Source: Phycisphaerales bacterium
GTDB taxonomy: Bacteria > Planctomycetota > Phycisphaerae > Phycisphaerales > UBA1924
Direction of reading: 5' to 3'
Length of the DNA: 64,000 nucleotides
Assembly (NCBI GenBank): GCA_023382935.1
Contig: JAHDXL010000007.1
Coordinates: forward strand, 62,001 to 126,000
Made by a program: the position numbers and the translations under genes. This document shows, in pieces, positions 35,530-48,365 of the stretch. The notes under the pieces are model-generated. The model saw only the letters and a list, made by a program, of their open reading frames with translations. It searched no databases and was not told the DNA's origin. Every line of letters starts with the position of its first letter. Positions within the stretch are counted from its first letter, which is position 1.

Positions 35530-38118
35530 GTGGCGTTGCGAGAGCCGGCGCGGCGTTTCATCGAGACGTTCGTGCAGGCGATGGTGGATGACCCGCGCAA
35601 CCACGCCTTGCATGTCAGGTTGGCTGACCCCGCCGGCGCCGAAGCGCTCTTTCGCGAACTGCAATGGACCTTCGCCCGCCTTGCCTTCCTCTTGACCGCC
35701 GAAGCCCGCTCTCTGCTCGGGCTTTCTGACGACGAGCGTGACGTGCTCGCCTCGCTGCTGACGAAACTGGAGGAACCTGCGAAGGGCGATGCCGATGGCT
35801 CGCTGTGGACGCGTTGGCGCCGCACCTGCACAGCCCTTTCCTGCTCAGCGCCCCCTCCGTGGCGCCTGCCTGCCTTGGCATCTTCTTTCTTCGACCCTGC
35901 CCACGTCGCGCTGCTTGAGCAGGCCACCCTCAGCGACGGCGCCTTCCTTCAGGCGTTCCGCGTTCTCTGCCCGCTCACGCCCGATGCTCCGATCGACTGG
36001 CGCCGCGTGCTCTCGTCGCACATCGGCTCGGCCTACGAGTTTCTGCTTGGGCTGCATCCGGCGGGCGCCCCGCGCCATCGCGCCTTTGTCCTTGAGCCCC
36101 GCCGGCGCTCGGCCCGCTCCGGCGCCGGCGCCTTCTATACCCCGCCCCGCCTCGTGCAACACCTCATGGACGAATCGCTTGAGCCGCTGGTCCGCCAAGC
36201 CCTCGCTCCGTGCGGCACACCCGAGCAGCGGCGCGACGTCCTCCTCGCCCTCCGCATCTGCGACCCCGCATGCGGCTGCGGCAACTTCCTGGTCGCCGCG
36301 GCCGAGCGCCTCACGGACCACCTGCTCGCGGCCTGTCCCGGTTGCTTCACCTGCCGATCCGAGGCGTACCGCTCCGTTCTGGACCACAGCATCCACGGCG
36401 TCGACATCGACCCGCTGGCGGTCGAACTGGCCCGCGCCGCCCTGTGGCTGGATATGGCCCAGCCGGAAGCACACATGAGTTTCCTTCAAACCCGCGTCAT
36501 CTGCGGCGACGCGCTCGTCGGCGCCCAGTCGCGGCTGGTCGCGCAGGGAATCCCTGACCAAGCCCTGCAGTCTCGTGCGGGTGATGATCCGGCCGAGCGC
36601 GCGTGCGCCCGCCGCGCCAACCGTGCCCAACGCCGTGCCCGCACCGGCTCACCCGGGCTGTCGGGCGCCAAGGCATCTTCACCCTCCGCTTTCGACACAT
36701 GGTGCGCGGCCTTCTTCGCTCACCCTTCGGGCCCGGCGGGGCGCTTCATCACCACCGCCGACCTCGACGATGCCCTGACCGGGCGCTTTGGCGCGTCGTG
36801 CGATGTCGAACTTGCCCAAGTCGTGCGTTCGCTTGCCGATCAGCACCGCTTCTTCCATTGGGAACTGGCCTTCCCGCAGACCTTTGCCGATCGGTGCCCG
36901 GGCTTCGACCTGGTCATCGGCAACCCGCCTTTCCTTAATCAACTGGAAACCGCCACCGCCACCAGCCGCGCCCGCGCCGCGCTGCTCGGCGTCCGCACCG
37001 ACGGGCTCATCAAGCGCTACGCCGACGAGGCTTCGGCGTTCCTGGCCGTCGGCTTTCGCCTGCTCAGGCCACGCGACGGCTCGCGCCTTGCGTTCGTGCA
37101 GCCGCAATCGGTTCTCTCGGCCTCCGACATCGTCCGCCTTCGCCACGCTTTGCTTGATGAGGCCGTCATCGACGCGCTCTGGCTCTCCGGAGGCCGTATG
37201 TTCGTCGACGCCTCGGTGAACACGTGCGCTCTCGTCCTGAGGCGCTCGGCTCAGACCGAGTTCACACTGTGCGGCTCCGTTGGTCCGGAGTTCGAGCCTC
37301 TTGCGGGCGTCACGCTCTTGCGCGAACACTTGCGCGAGGCGGACACGTGGTCGGCACTGGCGGCCTCTGCCCTCGGTACGCCCGGCGTGCGTCTGGGCAG
37401 TACCCGGACACTGGCCGACGTCGCCACCGCCACCGCCGACTTCCGTGACCAGTACTACGGGCTTGATGGATACATCGTCGAGTCGGCCGATCTCACCACT
37501 TCGCAGCAGTCCGACTGGCAGTCGTTTCCGCCGATCATCACCTCCGGGCTCATCGATCTGGCCGCGTGCCGCTGGTCGCGCACGCCCACGCGACTGCTGC
37601 GTCGCGTGTGGCTGGCCCCGCGGCTTGATCGGCAGCGAATGGAAAGCCACGGCGAACTGTCCGACTGGGTCGATGCCCGACTGATTCCCAAGATCCTGCT
37701 GGCCACCCAAACGCGCGTCAACGAAGTGTTCGTCGATGAACACGCTCGTCTGCTCCCCAGCGTGCCTGTCGTCACGATCACGCCGCGCGACCCGTCCATG
37801 CTGTGGCTGGTTGCCGCCGCGCTGGCCTCGCCCGTGGCCGCGGCAGAAGCAGCGCGGCGATACGCCGGCTCTGGGCTGCACCACCACGTCGTCAAACTCA
37901 GCGCCCGCCAGTGTCTCACACTGCCCTTGCCCAGTGACCAGACCGCCTGGCGGCGTGCCGCCGCAGACTTTGCCGTTCTCCAGGCACTCCCGCCCGATTC
38001 GCAGGATCGCGTTTCACGACTGCGGCGATTCGCCGAGACTTCCTGCCTGGCCTTCGGCGTGGAGGATGCGTCTGCCCTGGTCGGGTGGTGGAGTGAGCGA
38101 CAGGGACTCGCCCTTTGA
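35530..38118 (+). CDS. Eco57I-like N6-adenine DNA methyltransferase
   Basis: An 862-residue protein with gamma-type adenine methyltransferase motifs: motif I DPACGCGNFL near residue 245 and motif IV IGNPPFLNQ near 467. The N-terminal 190 residues have the helical FLLTAEARSLLGLS block common to type IIG enzymes, but I see no PD-ExK nuclease. The C-terminal third (about 640-840) looks like a target recognition domain. Start is uncertain: GTG 35530 or ATG 35581. No restriction enzyme or defence partner adjoins it. Confidence 0.8.
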   Translation: MALREPARRFIETFVQAMVDDPRNHALHVRLADPAGAEALFRELQWTFARLAFLLTAEARSLLGLSDDERDVLASLLTKLEEPAKGDADGSLWTRWRRTCTALSCSAPPPWRLPALASSFFDPAHVALLEQATLSDGAFLQAFRVLCPLTPDAPIDWRRVLSSHIGSAYEFLLGLHPAGAPRHRAFVLEPRRRSARSGAGAFYTPPRLVQHLMDESLEPLVRQALAPCGTPEQRRDVLLALRICDPACGCGNFLVAAAERLTDHLLAACPGCFTCRSEAYRSVLDHSIHGVDIDPLAVELARAALWLDMAQPEAHMSFLQTRVICGDALVGAQSRLVAQGIPDQALQSRAGDDPAERACARRANRAQRRARTGSPGLSGAKASSPSAFDTWCAAFFAHPSGPAGRFITTADLDDALTGRFGASCDVELAQVVRSLADQHRFFHWELAFPQTFADRCPGFDLVIGNPPFLNQLETATATSRARAALLGVRTDGLIKRYADEASAFLAVGFRLLRPRDGSRLAFVQPQSVLSASDIVRLRHALLDEAVIDALWLSGGRMFVDASVNTCALVLRRSAQTEFTLCGSVGPEFEPLAGVTLLREHLREADTWSALAASALGTPGVRLGSTRTLADVATATADFRDQYYGLDGYIVESADLTTSQQSDWQSFPPIITSGLIDLAACRWSRTPTRLLRRVWLAPRLDRQRMESHGELSDWVDARLIPKILLATQTRVNEVFVDEHARLLPSVPVVTITPRDPSMLWLVAAALASPVAAAEAARRYAGSGLHHHVVKLSARQCLTLPLPSDQTAWRRAAADFAVLQALPPDSQDRVSRLRRFAETSCLAFGVEDASALVGWWSERQGLAL

Positions 38119-38197
38119 GACCGGGCCCGCACAAAGGCCGATCGGCGAGACGGCAGCGCGGTCGTCCTGTGCAGCCGGGCCTGCGGGCTGGACGCGG

Positions 38198-38213
38198 ACG
38201 TCAATATTGACGT
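38198..38213. promoter_or_regulatory. Perfect 16-bp palindrome, probable ArsR-family operator
   Basis: ACGTCAATATTGACGT is its own reverse complement and is markedly AT-richer than its surroundings. A further TATTGA half-site follows at 38221. The palindrome ends 19 bases before the ArsR-family gene start, as expected for an autoregulated operator overlapping the promoter. Confidence 0.7.
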
Positions 38214-38232
38214 ATGCAGATATTGAGATACA

Positions 38233-38589
38233 ATGAGTTCCATGAGCCCCACGCCGCTGCCAACTCCCCTCTCCCCTCAGGCCGCCGAGCAGGCCGCGAC
38301 CTGCCTGCGCACCATCGCGCACCCCGAGCGCCTGCGCATCATCGAACTGCTGCTCGATGAACGCCGTCGCTCTGTGACCGAAATCGCTGAGACGCTCGCC
38401 ATCGCCCAGCCGGCCGTCAGCACCCATCTGCGCATCATGCGCGACCGTGGGCTGATCCGCCCCGAGCGTGAAGGCCGCACTGTCTTCTACCGCGTGGCCG
38501 AGGCTCATCTCTGCGACGTCATGCTGTGCGTCCGCACGCGCTTTACATGCGTTTCTCCTGTCCGCAAACGAACCCGAAAGTCAACGTGA
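38233..38589 (+). CDS. ArsR-family transcriptional regulator
   Basis: A 118-residue winged-helix repressor. The ArsR core runs from CLRTIAHPERLRIIELLL through the recognition helix (IAQPAVSTHLRIMRDRGL) to the wing (REGRTVFYRV). Cys residues at about 24 and in CDVMLC/FTC could sense metal, thiol or sulfide, but no classic ArsR metal motif is obvious. It heads an operon with a DUF2892 membrane protein and an RND efflux pair, and its operator is likely the palindrome just upstream. Confidence 0.9.
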   Translation: MSSMSPTPLPTPLSPQAAEQAATCLRTIAHPERLRIIELLLDERRRSVTEIAETLAIAQPAVSTHLRIMRDRGLIRPEREGRTVFYRVAEAHLCDVMLCVRTRFTCVSPVRKRTRKST

Positions 38590-38616
38590 CCGGCGTCTCC
38601 GGTCGGAGGTATGCAC

Positions 38617-38823
38617 ATGACCGTTGAACGTGCACTGCGTCTCATGGCCGGCGTGGTCATTCTCCTCAGTGCCGCGCTGGTGTACTTCGTGTCGTCCTGG
38701 TGGCTGCTGCTCACCGCGTTTGTCGGGCTGAACCTGCTCCAGTCGGCCTTCACCAACTGGTGCCCGGCGGTGTGGATGTTCCAGAAACTCGGACTGAAGC
38801 GCTGTACGCCCGCCGCCAACTGA
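38617..38823 (+). CDS. Small DUF2892/YgaP-like membrane protein
   Basis: A 68-residue inner-membrane protein with two helices (LMAGVVILLSAALVYFV and LLLTAFVGLNLLQSAF). The C-terminal part, NWCPAVWMFQKLGLKRC, is the conserved CP-containing end of DUF2892. The family is found fused to rhodaneses or beside sulfur and thiol-stress regulators. GGAGG favours ATG 38617 over ATG 38611. It lies between the ArsR gene and the efflux adaptor. Confidence 0.85.
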   Translation: MTVERALRLMAGVVILLSAALVYFVSSWWLLLTAFVGLNLLQSAFTNWCPAVWMFQKLGLKRCTPAAN

Positions 38824-38837
38824 CTCCGGAGTTTGCC

Positions 38838-39941
38838 ATGAAACGAACCGTGGCGATCGTCACCCGGTCCCTCGTCGCGATCGGCTTCACCGTCGCCGTG
38901 GCCCTGCTCCTGCTCTGGCTGGCCGGCTTCTTCCAGTCGAAGATCGACGCGAGCAGGCCCGTGGCCGTCGAGCGGCGGCTTGTGCCCGATGGTGCGGAAA
39001 TTGTTCCCGTCCAGTTGGTCCGCGTGCCACGCACCGAGTCGGCCGTCGGCACCGTCGAAGCCGATCGCCAGGCGACCATCGCCAGCCGGATCCTCAGCCG
39101 CGTCATCACGCTCGATGTCGAGGCCGGCACGCGCGTCAAGTCCGGGCAGATCCTCGCGACGCTCGACGATTCCGACCTGCGCCAGCGCCTCGAGCAGGCC
39201 CAGGCTGTGCTCGACGCTTCGCGCGCCACTTTCGATCAGGTCAGCGAGGAACTCGCCCGGGCCGAGCGATCGGCCCAGCAGGGCGCCGCCAGCGAACTGG
39301 AGGTCATTCGCGCCCGCAACGCCGTGCGTGCCGCCGACGCCAACGTCAAGCGCGCCGAGCGTTCCGTCGCCGAGGCCGAAACCGTGCTTGAGTACGCCGT
39401 CATCCGGGCTCCCTTCGACGGCGTGGTCATCGAGCGCAGGGCCCAGGTCGGCGACACCGCCACACCCGGTATGCCGCTGCTCACCATGTACGACCCCGCC
39501 CGTATGCAACTGGTCGCCAGCGTGCGCGAGTCGCTGACCGTCCGCCTCAACGTCGGCGACCTGGTGAAGGCGGAAATTGAGTCTCTCGACCTCGTCTGCC
39601 AGGCCGAAGTCACCGAGATTGTCCCCGAGGCCTCGGCCCGCGCCCGCGCCTTCCGCGTCAAGGTGAGCGGCCCCTGCCCGCCCGGCGTCTACCCGGGCAT
39701 GTTCGGACGCATCTCCATCCCGCTCGAGGAATCCAGCGTCCTGGCGGTTCCAGCCGCTGCCATTCGCCGCGTCGGTCAACTCGACTTCACCGATGTAGCC
39801 TCGGCCTCGGGCTCCGGCGCAATGCTCGCACGCCGCTCCGTGCAGGTCGGACGAGTGCTTGACGGTGGGCTCGTGGAGATCCTCTCCGGGCTGCGCGAAG
39901 GTGAACTGGTCGTCCTCTCACACTCGGAGTCCGCCTCATGA
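38838..39941 (+). CDS. RND efflux membrane-fusion (adaptor) protein
   Basis: A 367-residue periplasmic adaptor anchored by one N-terminal helix (VAIGFTVAVALLLLWLAGFF). It has the lipoyl half-motifs around a coiled-coil hairpin (QILATLDDSDLRQRLEQAQ to AVIRAPFDGVVIERRAQVG), then beta-barrel and C-terminal membrane-proximal domains. It joins the RND pump at 39938 to an outer-membrane channel, which is not encoded here. Its stop overlaps the pump start (ATGA). Confidence 0.93.
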   Translation: MKRTVAIVTRSLVAIGFTVAVALLLLWLAGFFQSKIDASRPVAVERRLVPDGAEIVPVQLVRVPRTESAVGTVEADRQATIASRILSRVITLDVEAGTRVKSGQILATLDDSDLRQRLEQAQAVLDASRATFDQVSEELARAERSAQQGAASELEVIRARNAVRAADANVKRAERSVAEAETVLEYAVIRAPFDGVVIERRAQVGDTATPGMPLLTMYDPARMQLVASVRESLTVRLNVGDLVKAEIESLDLVCQAEVTEIVPEASARARAFRVKVSGPCPPGVYPGMFGRISIPLEESSVLAVPAAAIRRVGQLDFTDVASASGSGAMLARRSVQVGRVLDGGLVEILSGLREGELVVLSHSESAS

Positions 39942-42900
39942 GCACAGGCGAATCTCACCGCGGCGGAGGCCTGATCAACGCCATCGTCCGCATCTTCCTT
40001 CACTCTAACCTCTCGATCGTCCTGGTCATCATTGCCGCAGTCGCGGGCGCCGGCGCCCTGCTCATCACCCCGCGCGAGGAAGACCCGCAGATCGTCGTTC
40101 CGTTTGCCGATGTCGTCGTCGCCTTTCCGGGCTATTCCGCTCAGCAGGTCGAACAACTGGTCACCAACCCGCTCGAACGCCTGCTCTACCAGATCGATGG
40201 CGTCGAGTACGTCTACTCGCGCTCCATGCGCGACCGCGCCATCATCACCGTCCGCTTCTTCGTCGGGCAGGACCGCGAACGCAGTCTGGTCAAAATTGCC
40301 AAGCGCCTGGACGAAAACCTCGACCTCGTGCCCCCCGGCGTCTCCGGCTGGATCGTCAAGCCCCGCGAAATCGACGATGTGCCCATCGTCACCCTCACGC
40401 TCGCATCGCACGCCGGCGACGTCTACGCCACCCGCCGACTGGCCGAGGAACTCGCCCAGCGCCTCTCCGCCGAGCGTGACATCTCCCGCGTCGATGTGCT
40501 CGGCGGGCAGCCGCGCATCGCCGGAGTCTGGCTTGACCGTCAAGCCCTCCAGGCCTTCTCGCTCTCGCCCGACGCCGTCTTGCGCGCCCTTTCTGTCTCC
40601 AACGTCGCGCAGACCGCCGGCGGCATCACACGCGACGATCAACTCATCAATGTCGGCATCGGCGACGCCTTCGCCTCCGTCGAGGAACTCCGCACCGCCG
40701 TGGTTGGCGTCTGGGACGGACAGCCGGTTCATCTGCAAGACGTGGCCCGGGTCATCGACGGCCCCGACGAGACCTCGAACTTCGTCCGCCACGGCTGGGG
40801 CCCGGCACGCGACCTGGTCGCCGGTACGCCCGAGTCGCCCGGCTCGACCATCGGACCTCCGCTCGCGGACGCGAACCCGGCCCTCTCGCGCCCCGCCATC
40901 ACCATCTCCATCTCCAAGAAGAAAGGCACCAACGCCGTCGCCGTCGCCGAGCGCGTCATCCGCAGGGCCGAGAAGATCCGCTCCGAAATAGTCCCCGACA
41001 CCTACGAACTCATCATCACCCGCAACAGCGGGCAGACGGCCGATCACAAGGTCAACGAACTCGTCGAAGGCCTCGGCGTGGCCATCGTCATCGTCGTCGC
41101 CCTGCTCACCATCGGCCTGGGCTGGCGCGAATCGATCATCGTCGCCATCGCCATTCCCGTCGTCTTCGGCCTGACCCTGCTGGTCAACCTGCTCTTCGGC
41201 TACACCATCAACCGCGTCACGCTCTTCGCCCTCATTCTCTCGCTCGGCCTGATCGTCGACGACCCCATCGTCGACGTCGAAAACATCGCTCGCCTCTTCG
41301 GCGTCCGCAGGAGAGCCACACGCGAGATTGTCCTCGAGGCCGTTGCCGAGATTCGCCCCCCCCTCATCGTCGCGACGCTGGCCGTCATCGCCTCGTTCCT
41401 GCCCCTGGCCTTCATCACCGGCATGATGGGCCCCTACATGGCCCCCATGGCGCTCAACGTGCCCGTCGCCATGCTCATGTCCATGCTCGTCGCCTTCACC
41501 ATCACGCCCTGGCTCAGTTACCACATGCTGCACCGGCGGCATGCCCATGACAACTCCGACCAGGCCGCTGCCCATGCTCACGACGACGACATCGACGCCG
41601 CGCGCGGCTCGCTCCTCGATCGCCTCTTCCGACCCGCCATGTCCTGCCTCATCTCCTCACGCAAGGCGTCCTGGGGATTCCTCGGGGCGATCCTTCTTCT
41701 CACCATGGCCGCTGCCAGCCTCGGCGCCTTCCGTGCCGTCCCGCTCAAGATGCTCCCCTTCGACAACAAGAACGAGTTCCTGCTCGTGGTGGACCACGAT
41801 GAGGGAACGACCCTCGAACGCACCGACGCCACCATTCGCGACCTCGAAAACCTCTTGGCCGCCACTCCCGAAGTCACCGACTTCACCAGTTACGTCGGCG
41901 TCAACTCGCCCATCGATTTCAATGGCTTGGTCCGCCAGTACTACTTCCGCGCCGGCGAAAACCTCGCCGAAGTCCGCGTGAATCTGGCTCCCAAGAAGCA
42001 GCGCTCGATGCAGAGCCACGCCATCGGCCTGCGCCTGCGCGATCAACTCGACCGTATCGCCGCCGACCACAATGCCCGCATCAAGGTCGTCGAACTCCCG
42101 CCCGGCCCGCCCGTCGTCGCAACCTTTGTCGCCGAAGTCCGCGGCCCCATCGACGCGGCCTACGAAGACATCGCCCGCGTCTCCCAGACCATCGTCCAGA
42201 GACTCGCCCTCGAACCCGGCGTCGTCGATATCGATGACTCCGTGGCCGCCGAGACGGCTCGCTTCGACTTCATCGTCGATCGCGAAAAGGCCGCCCTCAA
42301 TGGTGTCTCTTCGCAGCAGATCGCCTCGGTCCTGGCGATGGCGGTGGGGGGGGCCGACGCCGGCATCCTCGCTTCCGATCGTGACCGCCTGCCCGTCCCC
42401 GTCCGCCTCCGCCTGCCTGAAGCCGACCGCTCCTCAACGACTGACCTTGGGCAGATCGGTGTCGCCGGCGCTGACGGCTCTGTCGTCCCCCTCGCCGAAA
42501 TCGGCACTTGGGTCGAGCGGAGCGAGGACCGCCCCATCTTCCACAAGAACCTCGAGCGCATCGTCTACGTCTTCGCCGAGATCGCCGGACGCACGCCGCC
42601 CGAAGTCGTCATCGACCTCATGATCGACCGCGAAAAGTCGCGTCCCGCCGGTGCCGACCCTCGCGCCCTCGGCTACGTCGAGCCGGCCCAGGCTCGCCCC
42701 GCCGATCAGCGCACCTTCATCCGCCCCGGCGGCGGCGTCTCATGGTGGGTCGATCCACGCTTCGACGTCAAGTTCAGTGGCGAAGGCGAGTGGAAGATCA
42801 CCCTCGAAGTCTTCCGCGACCTCGGGCTGGCATTCGGTGCGGCGCTCGTGGCCATCTTCATCCTTCTCTCCGCCCAGTTCCGCTCCTTCCTGCTCCCCAT

Positions 42901-43342
42901 CGTCGTGATGCTGGCTATCCCCCTCACCGTCATCGGCATCATGCCCGGCTTCTGGCTGCTCAACGTCTTCGGAGCAGATGCCATCAACGGCTATCGAGAC
43001 CCCGTCCTCTTCACCGCCACCGCCATGATCGGCATGATCGCCCTGGCCGGCATCGTCACCCGACAGTCCACCATCCTCGTTGACTTCATTCATCTGGCGC
43101 TCAACCGCGGCAAGACCTTGCGCGAAGCCCTCATCGCCAGTTGTGTCGTCCGCCTCCGCCCCATTCTCCTCACGGCCTCCACCGCCATGCTCAGCGCCGC
43201 CCCCATCGTCATCGACCCTATCTTCAGCGGCTTGGCCTGGGCCCTCATCTTCGGCCTCGGCGCCGCCACCGTCTTCACCGTTTTCGTCATCCCCGTTGTC
43301 TACTGGCTCATCTACTCCCGAAAGCACACACAACGCCCGTAG
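39938..43342 (+). CDS. RND-family efflux permease
   Basis: A 1134-residue inner-membrane pump of the AcrB/HAE type. The first helix follows a short N-terminus (NLSIVLVIIAAVAGAGAL), and the proton-relay Asp pair is in LGLIVDDPIVDVEN. Periplasmic porter domains and the second helix bundle (FLLPIVVMLAIPLTVIGIMPG, GIVTRQSTILVDF) complete the fold. Near the middle is a His-rich cytoplasmic loop (HMLHRRHAHDNSDQ and AHAHDDD) that could bind metal. Substrate unknown; no Met triplet of CusA type is evident. Confidence 0.93.
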   Translation: MSTGESHRGGGLINAIVRIFLHSNLSIVLVIIAAVAGAGALLITPREEDPQIVVPFADVVVAFPGYSAQQVEQLVTNPLERLLYQIDGVEYVYSRSMRDRAIITVRFFVGQDRERSLVKIAKRLDENLDLVPPGVSGWIVKPREIDDVPIVTLTLASHAGDVYATRRLAEELAQRLSAERDISRVDVLGGQPRIAGVWLDRQALQAFSLSPDAVLRALSVSNVAQTAGGITRDDQLINVGIGDAFASVEELRTAVVGVWDGQPVHLQDVARVIDGPDETSNFVRHGWGPARDLVAGTPESPGSTIGPPLADANPALSRPAITISISKKKGTNAVAVAERVIRRAEKIRSEIVPDTYELIITRNSGQTADHKVNELVEGLGVAIVIVVALLTIGLGWRESIIVAIAIPVVFGLTLLVNLLFGYTINRVTLFALILSLGLIVDDPIVDVENIARLFGVRRRATREIVLEAVAEIRPPLIVATLAVIASFLPLAFITGMMGPYMAPMALNVPVAMLMSMLVAFTITPWLSYHMLHRRHAHDNSDQAAAHAHDDDIDAARGSLLDRLFRPAMSCLISSRKASWGFLGAILLLTMAAASLGAFRAVPLKMLPFDNKNEFLLVVDHDEGTTLERTDATIRDLENLLAATPEVTDFTSYVGVNSPIDFNGLVRQYYFRAGENLAEVRVNLAPKKQRSMQSHAIGLRLRDQLDRIAADHNARIKVVELPPGPPVVATFVAEVRGPIDAAYEDIARVSQTIVQRLALEPGVVDIDDSVAAETARFDFIVDREKAALNGVSSQQIASVLAMAVGGADAGILASDRDRLPVPVRLRLPEADRSSTTDLGQIGVAGADGSVVPLAEIGTWVERSEDRPIFHKNLERIVYVFAEIAGRTPPEVVIDLMIDREKSRPAGADPRALGYVEPAQARPADQRTFIRPGGGVSWWVDPRFDVKFSGEGEWKITLEVFRDLGLAFGAALVAIFILLSAQFRSFLLPIVVMLAIPLTVIGIMPGFWLLNVFGADAINGYRDPVLFTATAMIGMIALAGIVTRQSTILVDFIHLALNRGKTLREALIASCVVRLRPILLTASTAMLSAAPIVIDPIFSGLAWALIFGLGAATVFTVFVIPVVYWLIYSRKHTQRP

Positions 43343-43414
43343 CGGACTTCACATCCTCCCCTTCGGGGAAGTGTCTGGCCAGGTGGACGGGGTCTTCCTC
43401 CCTCCCCCACAATA

Positions 43415-43442
43415 GAAAAAGGGACGGCCCTCGCGCCGTCCC
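43415..43442 (-). terminator. Intrinsic terminator of the nifJ operon
   Basis: On the minus strand GGGACGGC-gcgagg-GCCGTCCC is followed by a T5 tract (43420-43416). It lies about 47 bases beyond the stop codon of the dihydroorotate-dehydrogenase-like gene and also separates it from the convergent RND operon. Confidence 0.88.
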
Positions 43443-43489
43443 CTTCACCTTTCCCCGATTCGCAACGGGCCACTTCGCGGAGCACGCTT

Positions 43490-44484
43490 CTATCTCCGCC
43501 CCCACGTCTGCAACAGGTGGATGTAGTTCCCCCGCTCGAACGCGCTCGGGTCCGGGCAGCGCTGCATGCTCATCGATCCCCGCATCTCGTTCAGGTTCGC
43601 GTACCCGCGCTCCTCGGCCCACGCCGCGATTTCTTCGTTGATCGCTGTCACACGCTGCGGCCCGTGCCGCAGCAGTTCCGACACCATCTGCACCGCGTCG
43701 GCCCCGCACATGATCGACTTGATCACGTCGCCCGTCGAATGCACCCCGCCCGTCACCGCCAGTGACGCGCTCAGGTGCCCGCGCAGTATCGCGATCCACC
43801 TCAGCCGCAGCAGCAACTCCACCGGCTCCGACAGCCGCAACTCCGACACCGTGTCCAGTTCCTCGATGTCCACGTCCGGCTCGAAGAACCGGTTGAACAG
43901 CACCAGCCCCGACGCCCCGGCCTCCTGCAGCCTCAGTGCAAAGTTCGCCAGCGACGTGTAGAACGGCGACAGTTTCACCGCCACCGGAATCTCCACCCCC
44001 TCGCGCACCTCGCGCACCATCTCACGCACGTGCCGCTCGATCTGCTCGCTCGACTCGTCGCCGTCCGTCGGCACGTAGTACACGTTCAACTCCAGCGCAT
44101 CGGCCCCCGCCTGCTCAATGCTCCTGGCATACGACAGCCATCCGCCCCGCGTGCACCCGTTCAGCGACCCGATCACCGGCACCCCCACCGCCTTCTTGAT
44201 CTGCCCGAGGCGCTCCAGATAGTCGTGCGGCCCGATCCGGTACTCCTCCGGCTCGGGCATGAAACTAATCGCCTCGCCGAACGAGTCCATGTGCGCTTCC
44301 AGCGCCGCCGTCGTCGCCAGCGCCTCGGCGTCGATCTGCTCTTCAAACAGCGAGGGCATCACGATCGCCCCGACCCCCGCGTCCTCCAGCCTCTTGGCCG
44401 AATCCACCGCGTTGGTCAGCGGGCCTGCCCCCGCGATGATCGGGCTGCGCAACTTGAGCCCGAGGTACGTGCTGCTCAGGTTCA

Positions 44485-44485
<1 letters not shown>
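43490..44485 (-). CDS. Dihydroorotate-dehydrogenase-like flavoprotein
   Basis: A 331-residue TIM-barrel FMN protein. It starts like class I enzymes (STYLGLKLRSPIIAGAGPLT) and keeps GSLNG, LELNVYYVP, VAVKLSPFY and GGVHSTGDVIKSIMCGADAVQM phosphate-binding loops. The orotate-site pattern of true PyrD is not complete, so it is probably one of the paralogues often paired with nifJ. Its ATG overlaps the nifJ stop (TGATG), so the two proteins are coupled. A terminator follows the stop. Confidence 0.85.
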
Positions 44486-48102
<3,617 letters not shown>

Positions 48103-48365
48103 CCCCGACTCCTTGTGGTCTGCGCCCGATGTCGCCCTTCTCCGCCGACGTCGCCCCGCGACCCTTTCCCGGCGGGCACGCCCCGGATCGACGCCGTCGA
48201 CTCGCGCGACACGGTCATCTTCATGGATTGATGATACGCCAGTCCAGAATGCCTTTCGGCCTTTCCGGGTCCGAAATTGACACTTGCTCCGGCAGTTCCT
48301 CCCCCTCGGTCGGAGGTGCCAGGCGCATCCAGACGGAGGGGTCTTTCCCTCTTCGCTCTGTCGCC

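Noticed and set aside
35530-38118. BREX (PglX) or DISARM methylase
   Set aside because: No pgl/brx or drm partner genes flank it; neighbours are asnA and an efflux operon.
39776-41581. Long minus-strand open frame opposite the RND pump
   Set aside because: Composition is Asp/Gly-rich shadow coding of the RND frame with no motifs; many such frames arise from high GC.
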